A DNA stretch of 64,000 bases. Origin: JAHRVQ01 sp029941905. Its GTDB lineage: Bacteria; Pseudomonadota; Gammaproteobacteria; Pseudomonadales; Azotimanducaceae. This document shows, in pieces, positions 19,101 through 26,045 of this stretch. How positions within the stretch are numbered: position 1 is the first letter of the stretch; each line of letters begins with the position of its first letter. Below the pieces are notes generated by a model. That model saw only the letters and a list, made by a program, of their open reading frames with translations, ran no database searches and had not been told where the DNA came from. The stretch spans positions 12,133-76,132 of the forward strand of contig JAPYTQ010000025.1 of assembly GCA_029941905.1 (NCBI GenBank), read 5' to 3'. The translations under genes were made by a program, and so were the position numbers.

Positions 19101-19188
19101 GATCGCCCTGCCGGTATTTTACAGGATTGCCTTTTCAGGCCAGATAGTTAGAGCCAAACTGCTGACACCGGCACCGTCTGGTCTCTAA
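16114..19188 (+). CDS. RND-family inner-membrane efflux permease (AcrB/MexB superfamily)
   Basis: A 1024-residue RND transporter with the usual layout: TM1 at residues 12-30, a large periplasmic loop, TM2-6 around 330-480, TM7 around 530, a second periplasmic loop, and TM8-12 from about 865 to the end. LGALMIAMGMLVDNAIVVAEG is the TM4 motif with the proton-relay Asp. The branch resembles the AcrB/VexF-like small adaptor-linked pumps found with lipoprotein adaptors. It is coupled to the adaptor upstream. A drug or metabolite efflux role is inferred; the substrate is unknown. Confidence 0.93.
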   Translation: MKNIGQWSIENSLYPWMIVFACLAGGIYGIDNVGRLEDPAFPISNAYIITMYPGASAMEVEQEVTDVIESALQELPYLDTVTSKSVQGRSEVQVEMLEKFSDDDLPQIWDELRRRISEARNRLPPGAGVPIVEDDFGDVYGVLYAITAPGYSAANIYDMSRRLSTRLKLVPGVAKVSTAGEPFEAIFVEVDHERLVRLGIPIDSIFASIAQENQVIDAGSVAYGSRRISIAPRLAFDSVQAIGDMRIGRPGSTEVLRLSDIAVISRGQVEVPPQIIRFNGESAFTVGVSVTPGLNVVKVGQLIDEQMQHLLEELPLGVEAHPIYLQHEVVSDAIDTFLRNLLLSVATVIGALCIFMGWRAGTVVGSILLLTVLGTIFVMSILNIELQRISLGALMIAMGMLVDNAIVVAEGMVIGVQRGLTAKKAASESVQRTQYALLGATIIGILAFAPIGLSEDNTGHFLVSLFQVVAISLMLSWVLAITVAPLLGSYLLRTTVDGRDDHLYQGWGYAPYRKLVEVSLRQAWFATLVIVGITAACFWGFGKVKQSFFPTTNTPLFFIDFYLPQGTDVLTTGREIRSIEDEVRKEPGVVDISSFIGRGTTRFAAMVQPEQPNSAYAHLIVRVEDVDVMNDMMISVGDRLRKSNLEAELQIRRSEFSPSGSSKVEARFTGPDPDVLRSLSAQALDVYLAHNFIDRKTNWRQRELQIVPQFNNTRARSAGVMRTDVYQSLAFATLGVNIGLYREADKLLPIIARAPAHERIDLWGLSDRTVWSPAQQSHIPMSQVVDGFELLPEDSLIFRRNRERMISALSNPPQGQNFTRAFETMRGDVEAIALPPGYHLEWGGEYEGSQEARETLGTRIPITFALMFFVTILMFGKLRQPIVIWLTVPMTVCGVVISLLVTDLSFTFPSFLGFLSLSGMLIKNCVVLVDEIDKQVEERGMTIESIVSASVSRLRPVMLAAGTTIAGMSPLLSDAFFREMAVCIMGGLAFATLLTLIALPVFYRIAFSGQIVRAKLLTPAPSGL

Positions 19189-19218
19189 AGCCACATCTGC
19201 TGAAATTTTCAGGGCTTT
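19187..19218 (+). terminator. Weak hairpin after the RND operon
   Basis: AAAGCC at 19187 pairs with GGCTTT at 19213, with an inner CTGAAA/TTTCAG stem. It begins at the permease stop codon. There is no following T-run, so factor-independent termination is doubtful. Confidence 0.3.
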
Positions 19219-19377
19219 GAATCTCAATGAACAGGACGGGCTCAGTGTAGTTATGGGTGTCGCCGGTATTCTCCCGTGAATAATTTGTCGCTTCCACTAC
19301 ATAAGTTGTCATAATAGCGCAAGCGTGCCAGTTAACGTTTGTCATAGTATGGATTCGTCAACACCAGGGAGAGCACC

Positions 19378-19758
19378 ATGACGACAAAATTTCGACACTT
19401 TGCTATTAATGCTGACGATATTCCTCGCGCAAAATCATTTTACGAAAAATCATTCGGCTTCGAATTCAATGCCTGGGGCCCCCCAAATTTTTACCAGGTG
19501 AAAAACGCTGGTAATGGGCTGATGGGTGCGCTTCAGGAACGAAGGCAGGTTGTACCGGGAAAACCAGCCAACAATTTTGAGACGACCCTCGGTGTAGATG
19601 ATCTCAGAGCCACGATTACCGCCATCGAAGCTAATGGCGGGAAGATTGTCATGCCGTCGTTTCATATACAAGGAGTAGGCGAGTTAGCCTACTTCGAGGA
19701 CACTGAAGGCAATGTCTGTGGTGTTATGCAGTATGAGTCTGGCATGTGGGAGGAGTAA
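19378..19758 (+). CDS. VOC (glyoxalase/bleomycin-resistance fold) protein
   Basis: A 126-residue single VOC domain: RHFAINADDIPRAKSFYEKSFGFEF at the start, a second beta-alpha-beta module, and the metal-type ending AYFEDTEGNVCGVMQYE with a Glu ligand. Such proteins form dimers and act as lyases, dioxygenases or binding proteins; the reaction is not predictable. GGGAGAGCACC precedes the ATG. The gene overlaps the start of the AraC regulator by 13 bp, so the two are likely coupled. Confidence 0.85.
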   Translation: MTTKFRHFAINADDIPRAKSFYEKSFGFEFNAWGPPNFYQVKNAGNGLMGALQERRQVVPGKPANNFETTLGVDDLRATITAIEANGGKIVMPSFHIQGVGELAYFEDTEGNVCGVMQYESGMWEE

Positions 19759-20507
19759 ACGCTGCTGAGTCAAAAGACGGGTTCATTATTCGCTCCCTGG
19801 GCGTGACCTATCACGATGGTTTTGTCGTTCCAAAGCACGATCATCCATGGGGACAACTTATCTATGGCGCCAGTGGTGTCATGCAGGTTGCAACTGATAA
19901 TGCGGTTTGGTTCGTAGCTCCGACGAGAGCAATCTGGGTGCCCGCAAAATGCGATCACAGCATCATGACACGAGGCGATGTTGCCATGCGAACTCTCTAT
20001 CTTGCACCAGGGCACACGAATTCCTTGTTCCGGGATGCGAGGGCGTTGGAAGTTTCTCCGTTTCTGCGTGAGCTCATATTGCACATTCATTCGCTGGATA
20101 TGCTGATTGAAGGTGTTGAAGAGCATCATCGATTGGCTGGTGTGCTCTTTGATATTGTTACCGATTCGCCTGTGGGTGATTTGTGTCTGGCCCTGCCCTT
20201 GGATTCCCGAGCAGTCTCAGCAGCGGTTTGGATTCAGGAAAATCCTGAGTCGCGTTTGGATTTCAAGACCATCGCTGAAAAACATGGTTGTTCGCTTCGC
20301 ACCTTGCAACGATTGTTTGTTAAAGAAACCGGACTCAGCCCCGATGCCTGGCGGCAGAAAGCGAGGCTTATCCATGGGGTGACCCAATTGAGTTGTGGCT
20401 CAAGTGTTACGGCAGCCGGTCTTGGATGTGGTTATGACAGTGTTAGTGCATTCATTGCAGCATTTAAAAAACACTTTGGTGTCACTCCCGGCTGCTACCT
20501 TATGTAG
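19746..20507 (+). CDS. AraC-family transcriptional regulator with cupin sensor
   Basis: A 253-residue regulator: an N-terminal cupin (HDHPWGQLIYGASGVMQV, with metal-type His residues, about 20-90) and a C-terminal double helix-turn-helix (about 170-253; RTLQRLFVKETGLSPDAWRQ and a second HTH ending FKKHFGVTPGCYL). The assigned GTG start at 19746 lies inside the VOC gene, giving a 13-bp overlap; a later GTG near 19803 would shorten it by 19 residues. It probably controls the VOC gene or a neighbouring unit in response to a small ligand. Confidence 0.85.
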   Translation: MGGVNAAESKDGFIIRSLGVTYHDGFVVPKHDHPWGQLIYGASGVMQVATDNAVWFVAPTRAIWVPAKCDHSIMTRGDVAMRTLYLAPGHTNSLFRDARALEVSPFLRELILHIHSLDMLIEGVEEHHRLAGVLFDIVTDSPVGDLCLALPLDSRAVSAAVWIQENPESRLDFKTIAEKHGCSLRTLQRLFVKETGLSPDAWRQKARLIHGVTQLSCGSSVTAAGLGCGYDSVSAFIAAFKKHFGVTPGCYLM

Positions 20508-20516
20508 GAAGTTGAC

Positions 20517-20535
20517 GGCCAGGGAAAACCTGGCC
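20517..20535. terminator. Hairpin between convergent genes
   Basis: A perfect 7-bp stem (GGCCAGG/CCTGGCC) with a GAAAA loop lies between the AraC stop and the oppositely oriented BVMO stop. It could serve both directions, but no T-run follows on either side. Confidence 0.35.
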
Positions 20536-20561
20536 TGGAAACCCCAATGGAATTTCTTCTG

Positions 20562-22283
20562 TTATGAGAACAAAAAATTATCTTCCATCTTCATCCGGAT
20601 ATCACCCATATGATCAAAGTACTGCCGGAACCCACCGTTGTAATTGCCATCCTGTCTGCGTTGATGCTCGCCTTCAAAATTATAATATCCGGGTGTGCAA
20701 TCCTGGTTGCGGGTGGTTTTGCCTCGATGTTCAATAACTTCCTGTACCCACCATTCTTCAGCTTCCGGTGTCGGGTCAATAGACTGGTGGCCATTTTCCC
20801 GGGCGTATGCGATACAATCCGCAATATGATCACCCTGGGTTTGCAGCATGTCGGTGAGATTAAACTGGAATGATGCCTGATATCCTCCCATGACAAAAAG
20901 ATTCGGGTACCCATTGGAGTGAATGCCCAGTAGCGTACGCATGCCGGTGCTGTACTTGTCATTGAGATTGACACCATTCTTACCGACAATCTGGTTGTAT
21001 ATGCCGGTTTTTTGAACCTCGAAGCCCGTCGCATAAATCAACAGGTCAAGGTCAAACTGCTCGTCCTCGAATACCGGTCCGCTCTCGCGTATTTCAGTAA
21101 TCCCTTTGCCGTGGGTGTCCACCAGATGGACATTGGGTAAATTGTAAGCAGGTAGATAATCTTCGTGAAAACAGGGGCGTTTGCACATGAACATGTACCA
21201 CGGTTTCAAGGCATTAGCAGTTGCCTCGTCTCTGACAATCGAATCGATACGCTTATGAATGCGCATCATATAGTCGATGTTGCCATTCTCCTGAAATTGG
21301 ATTTTCTCTTCACGGGTCATGGCGGCCTGTTTGGCTTTTTGTTCCGGCGTAAGTTCTCTAGAGGACAGCGCTTTGGCACGCCGCTCGGCTTGCCAGCCGG
21401 GTTTCAGCCTTCGTGCCCAGTTCGGGTCGGTGGGCCAGTCGTTACGAATGTCGATGGATGAGGGTGTGCGCTGGAAGACATATAGCTCTTTTGCATTGGC
21501 AGCGAGTTGAGGTACCGCCTGCACAGCCGTCGCGCCAGTGCCAATGATACCGACCACCTTGTCTGACAGGTTGCCGAGATCTTCTCCAGTGTACTCATAA
21601 TCCCATCGTGAAGTATGAAACGAATGCCCTTGAAATGTCTCCAGACCCTTGATCTTTGCGAGTTTGGGCTTTGAAAGTGTCCCGTTAGCGCAAATCACGA
21701 ATCGGGCCTTCATGTGATCACCCCGGTTAGTTTCGAGATGCCACATTTCTTCCTCTTCGTTCCAGACTGTCGCTGTGACTGTGGTTTGAAACACAGCCAG
21801 CTCGTAAAGGTCGTATTTTTTGGCGATTGCCTGGCAATGGCCAAAAATTTCAGGACCCTTGGCGTAATGATCCCGCGGAACATAGTCCATTTCATCCAGC
21901 AGTGGTAGGTAATCATAGGCAACCACATCACATGCTGCACCCGGGTATCGGTTCCAGTACCAGGTACCGCCGACATCTGAAGCTCGTTCAACGATTCGAA
22001 TACTCTCCACGCCCCGTTCCCTTAACCTTGCAGAGGTCAGCAAGGCTGAGAATCCACCCCCGATAAACAGGCATTCAACCGTATCGTTGATGGGTTCACG
22101 GGACGTGATTTCGCCACCATAGGGGTCCACGGCATAGTTCGCGAGGTCACCAGTCAATTCCGAGGTATACTGGGATGTACCCTCAGGTCTGTAATTTAGT
22201 CGAAGGTCACGTTCTTCAGCGAATTTCTGCTTGATATCGTCATAGTATTCTTGAGATCTTGCCATGTGCTCTTTTCCACCCAT
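20562..22283 (-). CDS. Flavin-containing Baeyer-Villiger monooxygenase
   Basis: A protein of about 573 residues inserting oxygen next to ketones with FAD and NADPH. The Baeyer-Villiger fingerprint FxGxxxHxxxWD is present (FQGHSFHTSRWD), flanked by two Rossmann motifs: a slightly altered first one (GGGFSALLTSARL) and GIIGTGATAVQ. The ATG at 22283 has an AGG seven bases upstream; an ATG at 22265 is equally credible. An open extension to 22424 is rejected, because it overlaps a small membrane-protein gene in another frame and lacks family character. Steroids or cyclic ketones are typical substrates of this branch. Confidence 0.87.
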   Translation of the reverse strand: MGGKEHMARSQEYYDDIKQKFAEERDLRLNYRPEGTSQYTSELTGDLANYAVDPYGGEITSREPINDTVECLFIGGGFSALLTSARLRERGVESIRIVERASDVGGTWYWNRYPGAACDVVAYDYLPLLDEMDYVPRDHYAKGPEIFGHCQAIAKKYDLYELAVFQTTVTATVWNEEEEMWHLETNRGDHMKARFVICANGTLSKPKLAKIKGLETFQGHSFHTSRWDYEYTGEDLGNLSDKVVGIIGTGATAVQAVPQLAANAKELYVFQRTPSSIDIRNDWPTDPNWARRLKPGWQAERRAKALSSRELTPEQKAKQAAMTREEKIQFQENGNIDYMMRIHKRIDSIVRDEATANALKPWYMFMCKRPCFHEDYLPAYNLPNVHLVDTHGKGITEIRESGPVFEDEQFDLDLLIYATGFEVQKTGIYNQIVGKNGVNLNDKYSTGMRTLLGIHSNGYPNLFVMGGYQASFQFNLTDMLQTQGDHIADCIAYARENGHQSIDPTPEAEEWWVQEVIEHRGKTTRNQDCTPGYYNFEGEHQRRQDGNYNGGFRQYFDHMGDIRMKMEDNFLFS

Positions 22284-22341
22284 TCTTAAACCTGTTATTC
22301 CCAAGAGAATAAAAGGCTGCAGGTCGAAAGTCCAATTTCCG

Positions 22342-22467
22342 TTAACCGTACGCCAGTTCCAGCATTTCACGTACGTCAATGATCTGTAGTACCCAGAAAA
22401 TTCCCCAGCCGACGACGATGGCACATGAAAGCCCTATGGCGATCTTTTCGAGTTTCTTTTTGTTCAT
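22342..22467 (-). CDS. 41-residue single-pass membrane protein
   Basis: A small gene with a clear start: AGGA eight bases upstream of the ATG at 22467, a basic N-terminus (MNKKKLEK), one hydrophobic helix (IAIGLSCAIVVGWGIFWVLQII) and a short acidic tail, ending in TAA. It lies on the same strand between the two DUF6644-like membrane genes and the BVMO, so it is probably part of that transcript. The family is unknown; it could be a small subunit of the adjacent membrane proteins. Confidence 0.65.
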   Translation of the reverse strand: MNKKKLEKIAIGLSCAIVVGWGIFWVLQIIDVREMLELAYG

Positions 22468-22521
22468 TTGTTTAATTCCTGTCCGTAGAGTCCTGTTTTT
22501 CCGGTAAATCATGAGACTACT

Positions 22522-23001
22522 TTACGAAAATCCAATCCAGCGACCCGAGGCTGCCACACTCAACCAGATGAGTATACTGGTGCCACCTATCAGTTTAAGT
22601 GTCCATGGGTTGATCAAAGCGTGCTCCTGGTTGAGCAGGGGTTTTCTAATCACGTAGAAAAAGAAAACCCCCGTTGCCAGGCCAACCATCTTGGAGAAAA
22701 AGAAAACGTTGTAGTAGAGCTTCATCGCTACCGCTGACATCATAAATATACCGGACAATATCATCACAACGAGTGCGAAGCCGAACCATTTTTCGGTGTT
22801 CCTGATCACGACTTCAGACGGAATGTCTCGCATCAGTACATTCATCAGGCGAAGGTCACCGGTGAGTATCATTCCACCTAACAGAACCATTGCAGAGGTA
22901 TGAAAGGTTTCTACCACGGCGAACACGCCGCCGTATGCTTTTGAAATATCTGCCAGGGCCGAGGTGTCTAACCATTCAAAGAAGAAAAGTAAATCCATCA
23001 T
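22522..23001 (-). CDS. Integral membrane protein, DUF6644-like (paralogue 2)
   Basis: A 159-residue protein with four or five hydrophobic helices. Near residue 30 it has the pattern VETFHTSAMVLLGGMILTGDLRLM, matching VESTHVLTLMLFLGMLVVIDLRML in the next gene upstream; both keep an E-x-x-H pair and a D-L-R-x-M end. I assign them to the DUF6644-like membrane family from memory of that pattern. The conserved membrane His could bind haem or metal, but this is speculation. Genes are spaced 5 bp apart. Confidence 0.7.
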   Translation of the reverse strand: MMDLLFFFEWLDTSALADISKAYGGVFAVVETFHTSAMVLLGGMILTGDLRLMNVLMRDIPSEVVIRNTEKWFGFALVVMILSGIFMMSAVAMKLYYNVFFFSKMVGLATGVFFFYVIRKPLLNQEHALINPWTLKLIGGTSILIWLSVAASGRWIGFS

Positions 23002-23006
23002 CAGTC

Positions 23007-23582
23007 CTATTCGTATGCAGCAAGCTCATTGACACAACCCGCTGCCCAGTACATAAAGTAGGGCATCTCCTTGTGACAATCCCACCAGTCATAGGCAATC
23101 ATGCGGCCTGTCATAATCACCCCGGTCCAGAAAGCGATGGATAGCCCGGCAGCTATACGTATTCGTTTCGGTGGTACAGGGTCGTTGTCCCAGGTGTGAC
23201 CCGACTTTTTGATGACCCGGCGGAGTAGAAATACGTTAATGGCGGCTGCAATAATGAGTACAACCTTTATCCTGAACCAGATACTGGTCGTTGTTCTGAC
23301 CGGAATGGCGTAGAAAAGCACAAAACCGGTAACTACCATCACGGTGAAACCAATCATCATGGGCTTGTCCAGTCTGTCGGCAATCGTGGATACAGGAGTA
23401 TCTTTAAAGGCTACGCCGAGCATGCGCAGGTCGATAACAACTAACATGCCCAGAAAGAGCATTAACGTCAGCACATGAGTCGATTCGACCCATCCATACA
23501 TATAGTAGGATTCGTGTAGGCCTGTACTCCACTGGTGTGTGTCCAGCCATTGGGCAAATCGGAAAAGTAACTCATTTAACAC
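23007..23582 (-). CDS. Integral membrane protein, DUF6644-like (paralogue 1)
   Basis: A 191-residue multi-spanning protein, the longer paralogue of the gene that follows. WVESTHVLTLMLFLGMLVVIDLRML is at residues 31-55, with further helices near 75, 100, 145 and 165. It is first in a minus-strand run of two paralogues, a 41-residue membrane protein and the BVMO, suggesting a membrane module that works with the monooxygenase. The molecular role is unknown. Confidence 0.7.
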   Translation of the reverse strand: MLNELLFRFAQWLDTHQWSTGLHESYYMYGWVESTHVLTLMLFLGMLVVIDLRMLGVAFKDTPVSTIADRLDKPMMIGFTVMVVTGFVLFYAIPVRTTTSIWFRIKVVLIIAAAINVFLLRRVIKKSGHTWDNDPVPPKRIRIAAGLSIAFWTGVIMTGRMIAYDWWDCHKEMPYFMYWAAGCVNELAAYE

Positions 23583-23698
23583 TGACAGGTAACCCGTTTT
23601 TTTCTTCTGGTTGGCGACATCATACGTGAAGGGTATGCTGTGGAATAGTCTAGGGGCATAATCACTGTTTGATGAAAACAGGTCTGAAGGAGAACTGC

Positions 23699-24070
23699 AT
23701 GAAGCTTGCTACAATGACTTTGCGACTAATATTGGCGTTACCGGTTTTGCTGGTCGGTCCCACGCAAGCTGCAGATTTACCCCCATGGGCACAACCCGAT
23801 GTTGTTATGGCTGCCCTTGAAATACGCATGAGTGAGGATCAGATTCCGCAGTTTCGAGAGGCGGTATCAACTTATATTTCTGATCTCACTGCAATGGTTT
23901 CACAAGTGAGCCGGGGTAACAACGCGACAGGCATTGAACGGAAAATTAGAAGTAAGAATAACCATCTGGTCCAGAAAATGGACGAACGCATGGCAGAGTT
24001 TTTGTCGGCAGAACAAATGCAAAAGTACGAGATCTATCGGGATCTGTTACTGGCTGCAATGACGCCTTGA
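23699..24070 (+). CDS. Hypothetical secreted protein
   Basis: A 123-residue protein. The ATG at 23699 is preferred over an upstream ATG at 23669, because AAGGAG lies six bases before it and a signal peptide starts there (LRLILALPVLLVGPTQAA). The mature part is helical (ALEIRMSEDQIPQFREAVSTYI ... KMDERMAEFLSAEQMQKYEIYRDLL), resembling the Spy/CpxP-like LTXXQ style of periplasmic helical proteins, but without a clear LTxxQ motif. It is divergent from the membrane-protein operon. Confidence 0.7.
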   Translation: MKLATMTLRLILALPVLLVGPTQAADLPPWAQPDVVMAALEIRMSEDQIPQFREAVSTYISDLTAMVSQVSRGNNATGIERKIRSKNNHLVQKMDERMAEFLSAEQMQKYEIYRDLLLAAMTP

Positions 24071-24251
24071 TAGTTAATCTAACGTGATAAATAAGGGGCA
24101 ACTGAATTGTTTTACATTGCATGCTCCAGTACAGGTCGTTAGCCAAATCTGCCTGTCGCATAACGCGTCAGTCAGGGGAAAACAGCTGAAAATGAAATCC
24201 ATTCATATGGAAAATACTTAATAAAACCAATAAGATAAGACTGTTTTAAGG

Positions 24252-24326
24252 TTATTCACCATGTTGTCCACAGTGTCGCCACGACTTATATACAGATATT
24301 CGTGACTTATCCCCAGCTTATCCACC
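24252..24326 (+). promoter_or_regulatory. Cluster of four DnaA-box-like sites next to an AT-rich tract
   Basis: Four 9-mers, each one mismatch from TTATNCACA, lie in 75 bp on one strand: TTATTCACC (24252), TTGTCCACA (24264), TTATCCCCA (24307) and TTATCCACC (24318). A strongly AT-rich tract (about 24200-24250) sits immediately upstream, similar to a DNA-unwinding element. Replication-origin genes are not nearby, so a DnaA-titration or regulatory locus is as likely as an origin. Confidence 0.45.
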
Positions 24327-24379
24327 TGACCTTGCGAACGTTTCATTAGCCATCAGTGTTCATTGTGATAAATTGTCTA

Positions 24380-24934
24380 TCAACGGTTCGGCATGGTCGT
24401 TCACCCGGAAACGGGGAATGGTCCAGGTTCAAACCGAAAGACCTGTGCCGGGTCGAGGTCGCCGAGGCAAAGGCGGCTTAAGGGTTACCGGCAACTTCTT
24501 CGGAAGTATTTGCGACCCTGTCGTTGCAAAAGACCGGATACCTGTTCACTGATTGTCGGCGATCGACCCAGTTAGTGAGGACGTAAGCAACGCGTCCGAA
24601 AATAATGGCTTAAAGCAAGCTGGTTGTGAACGGACCCAGAGACGTTTGGTGACGGCAGCAACCAAAGTGTGAGGGACCTGGATTGACTTCTCTCTAACGG
24701 CTGAATCTAACGGTTCAGCAAAAAAGAGTAGAAGAAAATCTGGAGAACAAGCGCACCGGGTTAACCGGCCAGAGCTTTTACACCTCGGAGTGATCCGTCG
24801 GTTTGAGAGTTCCGGCCCAAGACCCAACCGGATCTTCGGATTCGGAAGGATAGACCCAGTAATTTTGGATTCGTCCATTATTACCCCGGCCAAATCCTAA
24901 TCCTGAAACCCCGCTTCGGCGGGGTTTCTCTTTT
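24380..24934 (+). ncRNA. Candidate long structured non-coding RNA
   Basis: About 550 nt with no credible protein frame, rich in short self-complementary stems and ending in a strong plus-strand intrinsic terminator (24905-24934). One stem has a UUCG loop (ACTTC-TTCG-GAAGT near 24495). I could not match it to RNase P RNA, tmRNA, 6S or SRP RNA by their conserved motifs. GGA triplets occur 15 times, only modestly above expectation, so CsrB-type is not supported. The 5' end is unknown; it could be a decayed region that merely keeps a terminator. Confidence 0.35.
24905..24934 (+). terminator. Strong intrinsic terminator
   Basis: GAAACCCCGC-TTCG-GCGGGGTTTC forms a perfect 10-bp stem with a UUCG tetraloop, followed by a T-rich run (CTTTTTT) on the plus strand. 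It terminates a plus-strand transcript, although no protein gene lies within 830 bp upstream. Confidence 0.85.
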
Positions 24935-25058
24935 TTATCCCTTTTTTTAGACCCCTTCACTTCCCGGACCCGTCTGAAACACTCACAACCGCTTCGGAAG
25001 TCGCTAATGCATTGAATGTCTGGCATGCTGATCAACTGATCAGGTATGGGGTTACACT

Positions 25059-25874
25059 ATGAATGGTTTTACAGACATAGAATACCGGGTTGACGGTTGT
25101 GCTGCAGTAATCACGCTGAACCGGCCGGAAAAGCTCAATGCTTTTACTTACCACACGCTCAACGAAATTAGAACCGCTGTTAATCAGTCAGTTGCTGACT
25201 CGGACATCATCGGAATAGTGCTCACAGGCAACGGCAGGGGGTTCTCTGCCGGGTTGGACTCTCAGGTTCTTGCAGAAGTCACCAGCGGCAAGGAGACCAC
25301 CAGGAGCGACGCTGAAATGAGTGAGGATGAGTTGCCCGGCATTTTCAGCTATCTGCTCGAAGTACCCAAACCGGTGATCGCAGCGGTCAATGGTGTAGCC
25401 GCAGGTGGTGGTTTGATCCTGGCACTGATGAGTGATATCAGGATCGCGTCAACCGATGCGAGTTTTATCACTGTCTTTCTAAAACGTGGTCTTATCGCTG
25501 AACACGGTTCCAGCTGGATCTTGCCAAGAATGGTGGGAACCGGGCGTGCTCTGGATCTGTTGTGGATGAGTGACAGGATTGACGCCGCGACAGCGCAGCA
25601 ACTTGGGCTGGTAGAAAAGCTGGTAGAGCCGGATCAGTTAGTGCATCAGGCCTGTGCGTATATAGAACGTATGGCGGAAACGTCTGCGCCACTGGCGATT
25701 GCTGAAACCAAGCGACTGGTTTACGGCCATCTCGGCAAAGGCTATGTTGATGCGCTGCACGAAGCCAATGAATCGCAAAATCGATTTATTGCAGCACCGG
25801 ATGCCTCAGAAGGTGCCAGCGCACTGCTGGAGAAACGGAAACCCAATTTCCAGAGACTCGGTGAGGAAAAATAA
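25059..25874 (+). CDS. Enoyl-CoA hydratase/isomerase family protein
   Basis: A 271-residue crotonase-fold enzyme. The substrate-binding oxyanion segment is visible in GRGFSAGLDSQ, and the second oxyanion Gly in NGVAAGGGLILALMSDIRIAS. The catalytic Glu region is altered (RGLIAEHGSSWILPR), as in other diverged members. It probably hydrates or isomerises an enoyl-CoA in beta-oxidation. It leads a plus-strand set with an acyl-CoA dehydrogenase and an MDR reductase. Confidence 0.88.
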   Translation: MNGFTDIEYRVDGCAAVITLNRPEKLNAFTYHTLNEIRTAVNQSVADSDIIGIVLTGNGRGFSAGLDSQVLAEVTSGKETTRSDAEMSEDELPGIFSYLLEVPKPVIAAVNGVAAGGGLILALMSDIRIASTDASFITVFLKRGLIAEHGSSWILPRMVGTGRALDLLWMSDRIDAATAQQLGLVEKLVEPDQLVHQACAYIERMAETSAPLAIAETKRLVYGHLGKGYVDALHEANESQNRFIAAPDASEGASALLEKRKPNFQRLGEEK

Positions 25875-26045
25875 TTCGAACTCAACCCCGCTATTTCATT
25901 GTGAAATACCAAGAGATAAAGAGATACATATCATGCTGGTTGATATTGCTGGTTCTGATCAAGGGAAAACCGTAAATTAGCAGCAACAATCTGGGTGTAA
26001 AACACTTTTACTATTGCAAGAAAGCCGCAGAACAACGGAGAAAAA

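Noticed and set aside
22284..22424. N-terminal extension of the BVMO
   Set aside because: Lacks BVMO character and overlaps a well-formed 41-residue membrane-protein gene in another frame on the same strand.
24420..24450. tRNA-like GGTTCAAACC segment
   Set aside because: No acceptor stem, anticodon arm or cloverleaf could be built around it.
24380..24934. RNase P RNA, tmRNA or CsrB-type RNA
   Set aside because: The conserved motifs of RNase P RNA and tmRNA are absent; GGA triplets (15 in about 540 nt) are only modestly above expectation.
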